Origin: Caenispirillum bisanense
GTDB lineage: Bacteria; Pseudomonadota; Alphaproteobacteria; Rhodospirillales; Rhodospirillaceae
Length of the DNA stretch: 64,000 bases
NCBI RefSeq assembly: GCF_039523075.1
Contig: NZ_BAAAEP010000025.1
Location: forward strand, 1 to 64,000
Direction of reading: 5' to 3'
Shown here in pieces: positions 27,784 through 35,756 of this stretch; the stretch's first letter is position 1, and each line of letters opens with the position of its first letter. The notes beneath the pieces were generated by a model. The model did not search any database. It was not told the DNA's origin and saw nothing but the letters and a program-made list of their open reading frames with translations. The translations under genes were made by a program, and so were the position numbers.

Positions 27784-29157
27784 TCAGGCCGGGGCGCCGA
27801 TCTCGTGGGTGACCGTGTTCAGCGCCTGTTCGAAGCGGTCGAACATCTGGTCGATTTCCACCTCGCTGATGATCAGCGGCGGCGAGAAGGCGATGATGTC
27901 GCCGGCCATGGCGCGCAGGATGACGCCGTTGGCCTGGGCCTGGTTGACCACCCGCGGACCGACTGCCTGCGACGGGTCGAAGTTGGCCTTGGTGGCCTTG
28001 TCGGTCACCAGCTCCACCGCGCCGATCAGGCCGACGCCGCGCGCCTCGCCCACCAGCGGGTGGTCGGCGAGCGCCTTCAGGCGGGCCTGCATGCGCGGCG
28101 CCACCGCCTGGATGTGGCCGATGATGTCGCGCTCGGCATAGATCTTCAGCGTCTCGTTGGCGACGGCGGCGGCCACCGGATGGGCGCTGTACGTATACCC
28201 ATGACCGAAGGAGCCGATCTTGCCGGTTTCGCCGCGGATGCCCTGATAGACCTTCTCGTTGATCAGCACCGCCGAGATGGGCAGGTAGGCCGAGGACAGC
28301 GCCTTGGCCATGGTCATGATGTCCGGCTGCAGGCCGAAGGTTTCCGAGCCGAACATGCTGCCGGTACGGCCGAAGCCGCAGATCACTTCGTCGGCGACGA
28401 ACAGGATGTCGTGCTTCTTCAGGATCGCCTGGATCTTCTCGAAGTAGGTCTTCGGCGGCACGATGACGCCGCCGGCGCCCATCACCGGCTCGGCGAAGAA
28501 GGCGGCGATGGTGTCGGCGCCCTCGCGCTCGATCAGCGCTTCCAGGTCGGCGGCCATGCGGTCGGCGAAGGCTTCCTCGGTCTCGCCGGCCTCACCGTAG
28601 CGGTAATGGTGCGGGCAGGAGGTGTGCAGGATGCGGTCGATGGGCAGGTCGAAGCTGCGGTGGTTCAGCGGCAGCCCGGTCAGGCTGGCGGCGGCGACGG
28701 TGACGCCGTGGTAGCCGCGCAGGCGGGCGATGATCTTCTTCTTTTCCGGCTTGCCGATGGCATTGTGATAGTACCAGATCATCTTCACGGCGGTGTCGTT
28801 GGCTTCCGACCCGCTGTTGCAGAAGAAGGCCTTCGACATCGGCACCGGCGCCATCTGCACCAGGGTTTCCGACAGGCGGATGCCCGGCTCGTGCGCCTTG
28901 TGGTTGAACATGTGGAAGAACGGCAGCGCCTCCATCTGGCGCTTGGCCGCCTCCACCAGGCGCGGCTCGTTGAAGCCGAGCGAGGTGCACCACAGGCCGG
29001 CCATGCCCTCGATATAGTCCTTGCCGGCGTCGTCGAAGACGCGCACGCCTTCGCCGCGCACGGCGACCATGGGGCCCGACTGCTCGTGGGCGACGGCGTT
29101 GGTGTAGGGGTGCAGCGCGTAGGCGATGTCGGCGTCGCGCAGGCTGTTGGACGTCAT
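27784..29157 (-). CDS. Class III aminotransferase, probably putrescine/polyamine-pyruvate type
   Basis: 457-residue PLP enzyme. The substrate-binding opening (MAGLWCTSLGFNEPRLVEAA), FFCNSGSEANDTAVK, LRGYHGVTVAAASLTG, the Asp of FVADEVICGFGRTGSMFG and GHGYTYSAHPVAAA match the SpuC / omega-amino acid:pyruvate group. In the canonical Lys position this chain reads MTMAKALSSAYLP, with the PLP lysine in AKALSS. With gabT and gabD upstream it probably deaminates putrescine (or a related amine) to 4-aminobutanal. ATG at 29157 gives MTSNSLRDADIAY. Last gene of the gabD-gabT series, 127 bp after gabT. Confidence 0.88.
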   Translation of the reverse strand: MTSNSLRDADIAYALHPYTNAVAHEQSGPMVAVRGEGVRVFDDAGKDYIEGMAGLWCTSLGFNEPRLVEAAKRQMEALPFFHMFNHKAHEPGIRLSETLVQMAPVPMSKAFFCNSGSEANDTAVKMIWYYHNAIGKPEKKKIIARLRGYHGVTVAAASLTGLPLNHRSFDLPIDRILHTSCPHHYRYGEAGETEEAFADRMAADLEALIEREGADTIAAFFAEPVMGAGGVIVPPKTYFEKIQAILKKHDILFVADEVICGFGRTGSMFGSETFGLQPDIMTMAKALSSAYLPISAVLINEKVYQGIRGETGKIGSFGHGYTYSAHPVAAAVANETLKIYAERDIIGHIQAVAPRMQARLKALADHPLVGEARGVGLIGAVELVTDKATKANFDPSQAVGPRVVNQAQANGVILRAMAGDIIAFSPPLIISEVEIDQMFDRFEQALNTVTHEIGAPA

Positions 29158-29204
29158 GGGCGGACCTCGGAGGGGCTGGCGTGGCGGAACAGGGCTGAAA
29201 GATC

Positions 29205-29239
29205 GGCGGCCCGGCCTCGGGGAGGAAAGCCGGGCCGCC
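29205..29239 (-). repeat. Intercistronic hairpin between gabT and the aminotransferase gene
   Basis: Perfect 11-bp stem GGCGGCCCGGC / GCCGGGCCGCC with a 13-base loop, inside the 127-bp gap of the minus-strand series. A weak terminator or RNA-stabilising stem that would give gabD-gabT more transcript than the aminotransferase is possible. Confidence 0.5.
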
Positions 29240-29284
29240 ATCCCTGGGGGAGGGTGCAGGGTTCGTGGATCGCTGCCAAGGGGA

Positions 29285-30577
29285 TCAGGCGGCGGCCGCG
29301 AGTTCCTCCAGGGTCGACTCGATGATGTCCAGGCCCTCGCTGATGAGGGCGTCGGAGGCGGTCAGCGGCACCAGGAAGCGGATGACGTTGCCGCGGGTGC
29401 CGCAGGCCAGCAGGATCAGGCCCTTCTTGGCGACCGCCTGGACCAGCGCCTTGGTCAGGTCGGCGGCCGGGGCGCGGGTGTCGCGGTCGGTGACCAGTTC
29501 CATGGCGATCATGGCGCCCTGGCCGCGGATGTCGCCGATGCAGGACAGGCTGTTCTTCTGCGCCATGGCCTTCAGGCGGTCGGTCATCAGGGTGCCGATG
29601 GCGTTGGCGCGGGCGATGAGGCCTTCTTCCTCGATCACCTCCAGCACCGCCAGACCGGCGGCGCAGGCCAGCGGGCTGCCGGCATAGGTGCCGCCGAGAC
29701 CGCCCGGATTGGCGCCGTCCATCACCTCGGCCTTGCCGGTCACGGCGGACAGCGGGAAGCCGCCGGCCAGCGACTTGGCCATGGTCATCAGGTCGGGCTC
29801 GATGCCGGCGTGCTCGATGGCGAACATCTTGCCGGTGCGGGCGAAGCCGGTCTGGATCTCGTCGATGATGAGCAGGATGCCGTGCTCGTCGCAGATCTTG
29901 CGCAGGGCCTGCAGCCATTCCGCCGGGGCGATGTTGAAGCCGCCTTCGCCCTGGACGGGCTCCAGGATCATGGCGGCGACGCGGGCCGGATCAACGTCGG
30001 ACTTGAGCAGGGTGTCGAGGTACTTGAGCGAATCTTCCACCGACACGCCGTGGTAGGCGTTGGGGAACGGCGCGTGGAACACTTCCGCCGGCATCGGGCC
30101 GAAGCCGGCCTTGTAGGGGACGACCTTGCCGGTCAGCGCCATGCCCATCATGGTGCGGCCGTGGAAGGCGCCCGAGAAGGCGATGATGGCGGACCGCTTG
30201 GTGTAGGCGCGGGCGATCTTGACCGCGTTCTCCACCGCCTCGGCGCCGGTGGTCAGGAACAGGGTCTTCTTCGGCGTCGGGCCGGGCACCAGGGCGTTCA
30301 GCTTCTCGGCCAGCTGGACGTAGCTCTCGTACGGCGTCACCTGGAAGCAGGTGTGGCTGAACTTGTCGAGCTGGCCGGCGACGGCGGCCCTCACCTTCGG
30401 GTGCATGTGGCCGGTGTTGAGGACCGCGATGCCGCCGGCGAAGTCGATGTAGCGGTTGCCTTCGACGTCCCAGATCTCGGCGTTCTCGGCGCGCTGGGTG
30501 AAGACGGGCAGCATGGTGGCGACGCCGCGGGGAATGGCGGTCTCGCGCCGGGCGTTCAGCTCCAGGTTAGCAGTCAT
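29285..30577 (-). CDS. gabT: 4-aminobutyrate aminotransferase
   Basis: Transfers the amino group of GABA to 2-oxoglutarate, giving succinate semialdehyde and glutamate. 430 residues. Motifs: NTGHMHPKV, LTTGAEAVENAVKIARAYT, AFSGAFHGRTMMGMALTG, LIIDEIQTGFARTGKMFA and the PLP-lysine segment MTMAKSLAGGFPLSAVTG; GGTYAGSPLACAAGLAV follows. Start ATG 30577 with GGAGT upstream. It lies 74 bp after gabD in the same direction. Confidence 0.95.
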   Translation of the reverse strand: MTANLELNARRETAIPRGVATMLPVFTQRAENAEIWDVEGNRYIDFAGGIAVLNTGHMHPKVRAAVAGQLDKFSHTCFQVTPYESYVQLAEKLNALVPGPTPKKTLFLTTGAEAVENAVKIARAYTKRSAIIAFSGAFHGRTMMGMALTGKVVPYKAGFGPMPAEVFHAPFPNAYHGVSVEDSLKYLDTLLKSDVDPARVAAMILEPVQGEGGFNIAPAEWLQALRKICDEHGILLIIDEIQTGFARTGKMFAIEHAGIEPDLMTMAKSLAGGFPLSAVTGKAEVMDGANPGGLGGTYAGSPLACAAGLAVLEVIEEEGLIARANAIGTLMTDRLKAMAQKNSLSCIGDIRGQGAMIAMELVTDRDTRAPAADLTKALVQAVAKKGLILLACGTRGNVIRFLVPLTASDALISEGLDIIESTLEELAAAA

Positions 30578-30651
30578 TGTAAAGGACTCCGGCTGATAGT
30601 CTGTCGGTTTCGTTTGATGGGGTAGGTAAGAACTCTGCTGGTCTGCCCGGC

Positions 30652-32112
30652 TTACTTGATGCCACCCATGCAGAGGTACTTGATCTCGATGAAGTCATCC
30701 ATGCCGTACTTGGAGCCCTCGCGGCCGATGCCGGACTCCTTGATGCCGCCGAAGGGGGCGACTTCGGTGGAGATGATGCCTTCGTTGATGCCGAGGATGC
30801 CGTATTCCAGCGCCTCCGACACGCGCCAGATGCGGCCGATGTCGCGGGCGTAGAAGTAGGCCGCGAGGCCGTACTGGGTGTCGTTGGCCATGCGGATGGC
30901 CTCTTCCTCGGTGTCGAACTTGAACAGCGGCGCGACCGGGCCGAAGATCTCTTCCGAGAACAGCTCCATGTCCTTCGACACGTTGGTCAGGATGGTCGGC
31001 TCGTAGAAATTGCTGCCGGCCTCGTGGCGCTTGCCGCCGATTTCCACCTTGGCGCCCTTGGCGACGGCGTCCTCGACCAGACGCTCCACCTTGGCGATGC
31101 CCTTCTCGTTGATGAGCGGGCCGGTGGTGACGCCTTCCTCGAAGCCGGAGCCGACCTTCATCTTGCGCACGGCTTCGGCCAGCTTGGCGGCGAAGGCGTC
31201 GTAGACGCTCGACTGCACCAGGATGCGGTTGGCGCAGACGCAGGTCTGGCCGGCGTTGCGGTACTTGGACATCATGGCGCCGGCGACGGCGGCGTCCAGG
31301 TCGGCATCGTCGAACACGATGAACGGCGCGTTGCCGCCCAGCTCCAGGCTGACCTTCTTCACGGTGCCGGCGCACTGCTGCATGAGCAGCTTGCCGATCT
31401 GGGTGGAGCCGGTGAAGGACAGCTTGCGGACGATGGGGTTGGCGGTCAGTTCGCCGCCCACTTCCTTGGCGTTGGCGGTGGTGACGATGTTGAAGACGCC
31501 GGCGGGGATGCCCGCCCGCTCCGCCAGTTCGGCCAGGGCGAGGGCGGACAGCGGGGTGTCTTCGCCCGGCTTGATCACCACGGTGCAGCCGGCCGCCAGG
31601 GCGGGGGCGCACTTGCGGGTGATCATGGCGTTGGGGAAGTTCCACGGGGTGATGGCGGCCACCACGCCGATGGGCTGCTTCAGCACCAGGATGCGCTTGT
31701 CGGCGCCGTGGCTCGGGATGACGTCGCCGTAGATGCGCTTGCCTTCCTCGGCGAACCACTCGATGAACGAGGCGCCGTAGGCCACTTCACCGCGGGCTTC
31801 GGCCAGCGGCTTGCCCTGTTCGGCGGTCATGATCTTCGCCAGGTCTTCCTGGGCGGCCATGATCAGCTCGAACCACTTGCGCAGGATGGTGGCGCGTTCC
31901 TTGGCGGTCTTGGCGCGCCAGCCGGGCAGGGCGCGGTCGGCGGCTTCGATGGCGCGGCGGGTTTCGGCGGCGCCCATGTCGGGCACCTGCGCCAGCTCCT
32001 TGCCGTCGGCCGGGTTGGTGACGGCGAAGGTCTTGCCGCTGTCGGCGCCGGCCCAGGCGCCATCGATGTAGGCCTTGTCGCGCAGGAGCTTGGCGTCGCT
32101 GAGCTGCACCAT
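30652..32112 (-). CDS. gabD: Succinate-semialdehyde dehydrogenase, NADP-dependent type
   Basis: Oxidises succinate semialdehyde to succinate, the last step of GABA breakdown. 486 residues. Aldehyde dehydrogenase motifs: ITPWNFPNAMITRK, the cofactor loop SFTGSTQIGKLL, the catalytic Glu in LELGGNAPFIVFDDAD, the catalytic Cys in NAGQTCVCANRI, and EEIFGPVAPLFKF. The ending GIGREGSKYGMDDFIEIKYLC is GabD-like. ATG 32112 is preceded by AGGAGG. First gene of the minus-strand series; a PuuR-like operator lies 96 bp upstream. Confidence 0.95.
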   Translation of the reverse strand: MVQLSDAKLLRDKAYIDGAWAGADSGKTFAVTNPADGKELAQVPDMGAAETRRAIEAADRALPGWRAKTAKERATILRKWFELIMAAQEDLAKIMTAEQGKPLAEARGEVAYGASFIEWFAEEGKRIYGDVIPSHGADKRILVLKQPIGVVAAITPWNFPNAMITRKCAPALAAGCTVVIKPGEDTPLSALALAELAERAGIPAGVFNIVTTANAKEVGGELTANPIVRKLSFTGSTQIGKLLMQQCAGTVKKVSLELGGNAPFIVFDDADLDAAVAGAMMSKYRNAGQTCVCANRILVQSSVYDAFAAKLAEAVRKMKVGSGFEEGVTTGPLINEKGIAKVERLVEDAVAKGAKVEIGGKRHEAGSNFYEPTILTNVSKDMELFSEEIFGPVAPLFKFDTEEEAIRMANDTQYGLAAYFYARDIGRIWRVSEALEYGILGINEGIISTEVAPFGGIKESGIGREGSKYGMDDFIEIKYLCMGGIK

Positions 32113-32208
32113 CGTGAATTGCCTCCTTGGTCTGGTTCGGGGCGGCGGCCGCAGCACCGGCAGGGCGGCCGTATCGCCGTTTCGTGGGCGTGCCGAACAG
32201 GCTACCAC

Positions 32209-32224
32209 GTTTAAAAAAATAGAC
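32209..32224 (-). promoter_or_regulatory. PuuR-like operator, site 1 (gabD side)
   Basis: GTTTAAAAAAATAGAC, one of four 16-bp elements in the window sharing GYTTAA-N4-TAGAC. It lies 96 bp before gabD. On the minus strand it overlaps a possible promoter, TTGTCT-N16-TAGCCT, so a bound repressor would block transcription of gabD-gabT. Confidence 0.75.
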
Positions 32225-32314
32225 AACGCATCCGGGGCCGTTCCGTCACGGTCCATTCAGGGAAAATGCCGGGGCTCCACTCACATATTCGGGCTGGTGA
32301 ACGGCCGTTCCTCA

Positions 32315-32330
32315 GTTTAAAATATTAGAC
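32315..32330 (+). promoter_or_regulatory. PuuR-like operator, site 2 (regulator side)
   Basis: GTTTAAAATATTAGAC, 27 bp before the regulator's ATG. TAAAAT inside the element could be the regulator's own -10 hexamer, giving autorepression. Close in sequence to the asymmetric E. coli PuuR site AAAATATAATGAACA. Confidence 0.8.
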
Positions 32331-32357
32331 GACATAAAAAACGGGAGGTCAGGGGAC

Positions 32358-32915
32358 ATGGAATTCGACGTGGGCGCCCGCCTGCGTGCCATACGGGAAC
32401 AGCACGGTCTGTCGCAGCGCCAGCTTGCCCAGCGGGCCGGCGTGACCAACGGCACCATTTCGCTCATCGAGCAGAACCGCAACAGTCCCTCCGTCGCCTC
32501 CCTGCGCAAGGTGCTGCAGGGCATTCCCATGTCGCTGGCCGAGTTCTTCTCGAACGAGATGCCGCCGCGGGAGAAGATCTTCTTCAAGCCGATGGACCTC
32601 ATCCAGCTGACCAGCGAGATCGGCAAGGGGCGGGTTCTGTTCCGGCAGGTCGGCGACCTGCGCAACCGCACCCTGCAGATCCTGCACGAAACCTACGAGC
32701 CCGGCGCCGACACCGGCCGCACCATGCTGCAGCACGCTGGCGAGGAGGGCGGCATCGTCATCTCCGGCCGCATCGAGCTGACGGTCACCGACCAGAAGGA
32801 GATCCTGGAGCCGGGCGACAGCTACCTGTTCGACAGCCGCCAGCCCCACCGCTTCCGCAATCCCTTCGACGAGGCCTGCGTCATCGTCTCCGCCTGCACG
32901 CCGCCTTACCTATGA
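32358..32915 (+). CDS. puuR: PuuR-like transcriptional regulator (XRE HTH plus cupin)
   Basis: 185 residues, exactly the length of E. coli PuuR, the putrescine-responsive repressor. An XRE helix-turn-helix at about 8-62 (LRAIREQHGLSQRQLAQRAG, TNGTISLIEQNRNSPSV) is followed by LSEFFS-like LAEFFSNE and a C-terminal cupin effector domain (LHETYEPGADTG, GEEGGIVISGRIELTV, HRFRNP, ending SACTPPYL). It stands divergent from gabD with two copies of a palindromic element between, and presumably senses putrescine or GABA. Its last bases overlap the end of the mazF-like gene by 6 bp (convergent). Confidence 0.9.
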   Translation: MEFDVGARLRAIREQHGLSQRQLAQRAGVTNGTISLIEQNRNSPSVASLRKVLQGIPMSLAEFFSNEMPPREKIFFKPMDLIQLTSEIGKGRVLFRQVGDLRNRTLQILHETYEPGADTGRTMLQHAGEEGGIVISGRIELTVTDQKEILEPGDSYLFDSRQPHRFRNPFDEACVIVSACTPPYL

Positions 32916-33245
32916 GGCCGGGGAGAGGCCGAGAAAGGTGACGAGGGCCTGGTCAAGCAGCGCCACCTGATCCGGGCGCAACTGCCCGATGACGCCGCCG
33001 ATGTTCCGCCGGGGGATGGCATAAACCTTGTCCACCATGGCAAAGGACGTCTGCTTCAGACCGTTGCTCTCGCCGGGGTCGAACTGCGGGCGGAACAGCG
33101 GCGCGTCGACGGCGTGGGTGGTGAGCGGACAGATCACCACCGATTCGGTGTTGGCGAACTCTTCCGCCTGCACCACGACAGCCGGCCGCGGCTTGCGGCT
33201 GTAGGGTCCGGCGGCCGCCACCAGGACGACCATGCCGCGTTTCAT
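32910..33245 (-). CDS. MazF/PemK-family toxin
   Basis: 111 residues of the MazF/PemK endoribonuclease fold, which cut mRNA when freed from antitoxin. Family features: MKRGMVVLVAAAGPYSRKPRPAVVVQ-type opening (seen here in parts), then VVICPLTTH, NGLKQTSFAMVDKVYAIPRR and IGQLRPDQVALLDQAL. Its ATG overlaps the stop of the upstream antitoxin gene as ATGA, so the pair is translationally coupled. Its end overlaps the convergent puuR-like gene by 6 bp. Confidence 0.87.
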   Translation of the reverse strand: MKRGMVVLVAAAGPYSRKPRPAVVVQAEEFANTESVVICPLTTHAVDAPLFRPQFDPGESNGLKQTSFAMVDKVYAIPRRNIGGVIGQLRPDQVALLDQALVTFLGLSPAS

Positions 33246-33451
33246 TCCTCGTCCCCGAAGTCGCCCGTTTCCTCGATGAAGCGGGTGATGTCGTCTTCTT
33301 CGGGCGACTGTGCCGCATTGCGGGACTGGCGGGCAGCCTCTGCCGCGTAGCCGGGGGCAGAGCGATCGGGAACCCACACCACCATGGGACGCAGCCCCAT
33401 CGCCCGCTTCTCGGCTTCTTCCTGAGGTGTCGGCTTCCAGTCGTGTCCCAT
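33242..33451 (-). CDS. MazE-like antitoxin (DUF3018 type)
   Basis: 69-residue acidic-tailed antitoxin. The core KRAMGLRPMVVWVPDRSAPGYA followed by EAARQSRNAAQS matches the DUF3018 family, often found next to MazF toxins, and the tail (EEDDITRFIEETGDFGDEE) is the flexible part expected to wrap the toxin. Coupled to the toxin by a 4-bp overlap. It lies 98 bp beyond the transporter operon, with its own promoter candidate, so it can be expressed separately. Confidence 0.82.
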   Translation of the reverse strand: MGHDWKPTPQEEAEKRAMGLRPMVVWVPDRSAPGYAAEAARQSRNAAQSPEEDDITRFIEETGDFGDEE

Positions 33452-33481
33452 CGCATCGGCTCCTGCGGGCGGGTTTCTCCT

Positions 33482-33510
33482 AATCTAGAGCACCCCGCCC
33501 GCGGGAACAA
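33482..33510 (-). promoter_or_regulatory. Candidate promoter of the mazEF-like pair
   Basis: On the minus strand TTGTTC and TAGATT are 17 bp apart, about 30 bp before the antitoxin ATG and just past the transporter terminator. It overlaps the right arm of an inverted repeat GCGGGCGGG / CCCGCCCGC (33465-33473 and 33494-33502), a possible antitoxin operator. Confidence 0.35.
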
Positions 33511-33512
33511 CG

Positions 33513-33544
33513 CGGCTGCCGGCCCGGCGGGCGGGCGGCAGCCG
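33513..33544 (-). terminator. Hairpin after the polyamine transporter operon
   Basis: Stem CGGCTGCC / GGCAGCCG with a 16-base loop, five bases past the end of the last permease gene. On the minus strand it is followed by CGTTGTTCC, only weakly T-rich. Confidence 0.5.
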
Positions 33545-33549
33545 GATCG

Positions 33550-34374
33550 TCAGGACTTGATGCCGCGCAGCCGCTCGCCACGGCGGCGCAGGGCCTCCAG
33601 GCTCGCCAGCAGGGCGATGGACATCAGGGTCAGGATGGTGGCGACCGCGGTGATGATCGGGCTGATGTTCTCGCGGATGCCGGAGAACATCTCGCGCGGC
33701 AGGGTGTTCTGCTGCGGACCGGCCACCAGCAGGGCCACCACCACTTCATCGAAGCTGGTGGCGAAGGCGAACAGGGCGCCCGACGCCAGACCCGGCAGGA
33801 TCAGCGGCAGGATGACGCGGAAGAACACCGTCGTCGGATGGGCCCCCAGGCTGGCCGCCGCCTTGGCGAGGTTCATGTCGAACCCCTGCAGGGTGGCCGA
33901 CACGGTGATCACCACGAAGGGCGTCGCCAGGGCGGTATGGGCGAGGATCAGGCCGGTGTAGCTGCTGGTCAGGCCGAGCGGCGCGAAGAAGAAGTAGAAG
34001 CCGACGGCGGTGATGATGACCGGCACGATCATCGGCGACAGCACGATCGCCATGATCAGCCCCTTGCCACGGAAGGTCGCCCGAACCAGGCCGAGCGACG
34101 CCAGCGTGCCGAGGGTGGTGGCGAGCAGGGTGGAGATGGAGCCGACGAACAGGCTGTTCTTCACCGCGCTCATCCACCGCGGGCTTTCCAGGAACGCCTC
34201 GTACCAGCGCAGGGAGTAGCCCTGCAGCGGGTAGGTCAGGAACTGGCCGGAGTTCACGCTGAGCGGCATGATGGCGATGATCGGCGCCATCAGGAAGAAC
34301 AGCACGAAGCCGGCGCTCAGCCACAGAACCCAGAGCCAGAACCATTCGGTGGGCGTGCGGGTATGCGTAGACAT
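33550..34374 (-). CDS. Polyamine-type ABC transporter permease (PotC-like)
   Basis: 274-residue inner-membrane permease with about six helices, starting with WFWLWVLWLSAGFVLFFLMA. The coupling segment contacting the ATPase is AAASLGAHPTTVFFRVILPLILPG, shown here in family form: the Glu/Ala-Ala-x3-Gly of binding-protein-dependent permeases. It corresponds to PotC/PotI of spermidine/putrescine importers. ATG 34374; 22 bp after the PotB-like gene. Last gene of the four-gene minus-strand operon. Confidence 0.9.
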   Translation of the reverse strand: MSTHTRTPTEWFWLWVLWLSAGFVLFFLMAPIIAIMPLSVNSGQFLTYPLQGYSLRWYEAFLESPRWMSAVKNSLFVGSISTLLATTLGTLASLGLVRATFRGKGLIMAIVLSPMIVPVIITAVGFYFFFAPLGLTSSYTGLILAHTALATPFVVITVSATLQGFDMNLAKAAASLGAHPTTVFFRVILPLILPGLASGALFAFATSFDEVVVALLVAGPQQNTLPREMFSGIRENISPIITAVATILTLMSIALLASLEALRRRGERLRGIKS

Positions 34375-34396
34375 TGATCTGGTCCTCCTTCCCGCG

Positions 34397-35665
34397 TCAG
34401 CCCAGGCGCACCTTGTCGGCACCGACAAGGCGAGTGTAGACGGCGTACAGGATCATGGTGGCCACCAGCAGCACCGCGCCGAGCGCCGCCGCCATGCCCC
34501 AGTTCACCGTGCCGGTGGTGTAGAAGGCGATGAAGTAGCTGATCATCTGGTCGGCCGCACCGCCCACCAGGGCCGGCGTGATGTAGTAGCCGATGGCGAT
34601 GATGAACACGAGCAGGGCGCCGGCCGAGATGCCGGGCAGGGTCTGCGGCAGGTAGACGCGCACGAAGGCGGTCACCGGCGGCGCGCCGAGCGAGGTGGCG
34701 GCCCGCATGTACACCGGCTTGATCCCCTTCATGACCGAGTAGAGCGGCAGGATCATGAACGGCAGCAGGATGTGGACCATGGCGATGTAGACGCCGGTGC
34801 GGTTGTAGATGAGGCGCAGCGGCTCATCCAGGATGCCCAGGAAGCGCAGCGCATCGTTCACCAGCCCCTGTTCCTGCAGCACCACCACCCAGGCGGCGGT
34901 GCGCACCAGCAGCGACGTCCAGAACGGCAGCAGCACCAGGATCATCAGAAGGTTGGCCTTCTTCGGCGGCAGGTTGGCCAGCAGGTAGGCCACCGGGAAG
35001 CCCATCACCAGGCAGATGAGCGTGACCATGGTGGAGATGAAGAAGGTGCGTCCGAACAGGGTCAGGTAGACCGCTTCCTGCTCCGGCGCGCTGACGATGG
35101 CGCCACTGGCGGTCTTTTCCTTGTCGACGGCGGCCAGCAGGAAGAACGACGTGAACGGGCCGCTGGCGCGGTCGATGGCGCCGAAGGTCTCGACGTTGGT
35201 CCAGGCCGGGTCCAGCTCCATCAGCACCGGCTTCCACGCCTCGGCCGTGTCCGGCAGGGCGCGGGCGGTGCCCATGATGAAGGTGCGGGCGCCGTTGATG
35301 TCGTAGTTCAGGCGTCGGGCGGCGGTGCCGATGGTGCGGTTTTCGCGGCTCTCGCGCAGGTCGGCGGCGAGGGCGGCGTAAATCTCCTCCGACGGCAGCT
35401 GGCTGCGGTCGCTCCACGTGCCGATGGCGGCGGTGGTGCGCGGCCAGACCTGCGAAAGCTCGGGGTCGTGGACGCTGCGCAGCATCATGCCGGCAATGGG
35501 GATCACGAAGGTGATCAGCAGAAACACAAGCAGGGGGGCGATGAGGCCAAAGGCCTTCAGCTGCCGCATCCGCTCGGCGCGGCGGAGCTTGGCCTTGAGC
35601 GCGCTGCGCTCCTTGGCGTCTCCGGCGGGGCGGGCGGTGGGCGACAGGGCGACGTCGGACGACAT
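34397..35665 (-). CDS. Polyamine-type ABC transporter permease (PotB-like) with large extracytoplasmic insert
   Basis: 422 residues, well above the 275-320 of PotB. A cytoplasmic basic N-terminus leads to helix 1 (about 39-61). Then comes a soluble segment of ~145 residues (62-205) predicted on the periplasmic side, before helix 2 (about 206-228) and the standard permease core. The core has RAATSLGAPPVTAFVRVYLP as its ATPase-coupling loop. Orthologues with this insert exist in alphaproteobacterial amine transporters, but the function of the insert is unknown. Pairs with the PotC-like gene. Confidence 0.9.
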   Translation of the reverse strand: MSSDVALSPTARPAGDAKERSALKAKLRRAERMRQLKAFGLIAPLLVFLLITFVIPIAGMMLRSVHDPELSQVWPRTTAAIGTWSDRSQLPSEEIYAALAADLRESRENRTIGTAARRLNYDINGARTFIMGTARALPDTAEAWKPVLMELDPAWTNVETFGAIDRASGPFTSFFLLAAVDKEKTASGAIVSAPEQEAVYLTLFGRTFFISTMVTLICLVMGFPVAYLLANLPPKKANLLMILVLLPFWTSLLVRTAAWVVVLQEQGLVNDALRFLGILDEPLRLIYNRTGVYIAMVHILLPFMILPLYSVMKGIKPVYMRAATSLGAPPVTAFVRVYLPQTLPGISAGALLVFIIAIGYYITPALVGGAADQMISYFIAFYTTGTVNWGMAAALGAVLLVATMILYAVYTRLVGADKVRLG

Positions 35666-35756
35666 GGGCGCTCTTCTTCCGCAAGGTCCGGCCTTCGGGA
35701 GGCGGTGGGCCCGGCCCCACCGCCTCCGCCGGCCACTCAGGCTTCGGGTGGGTGCC

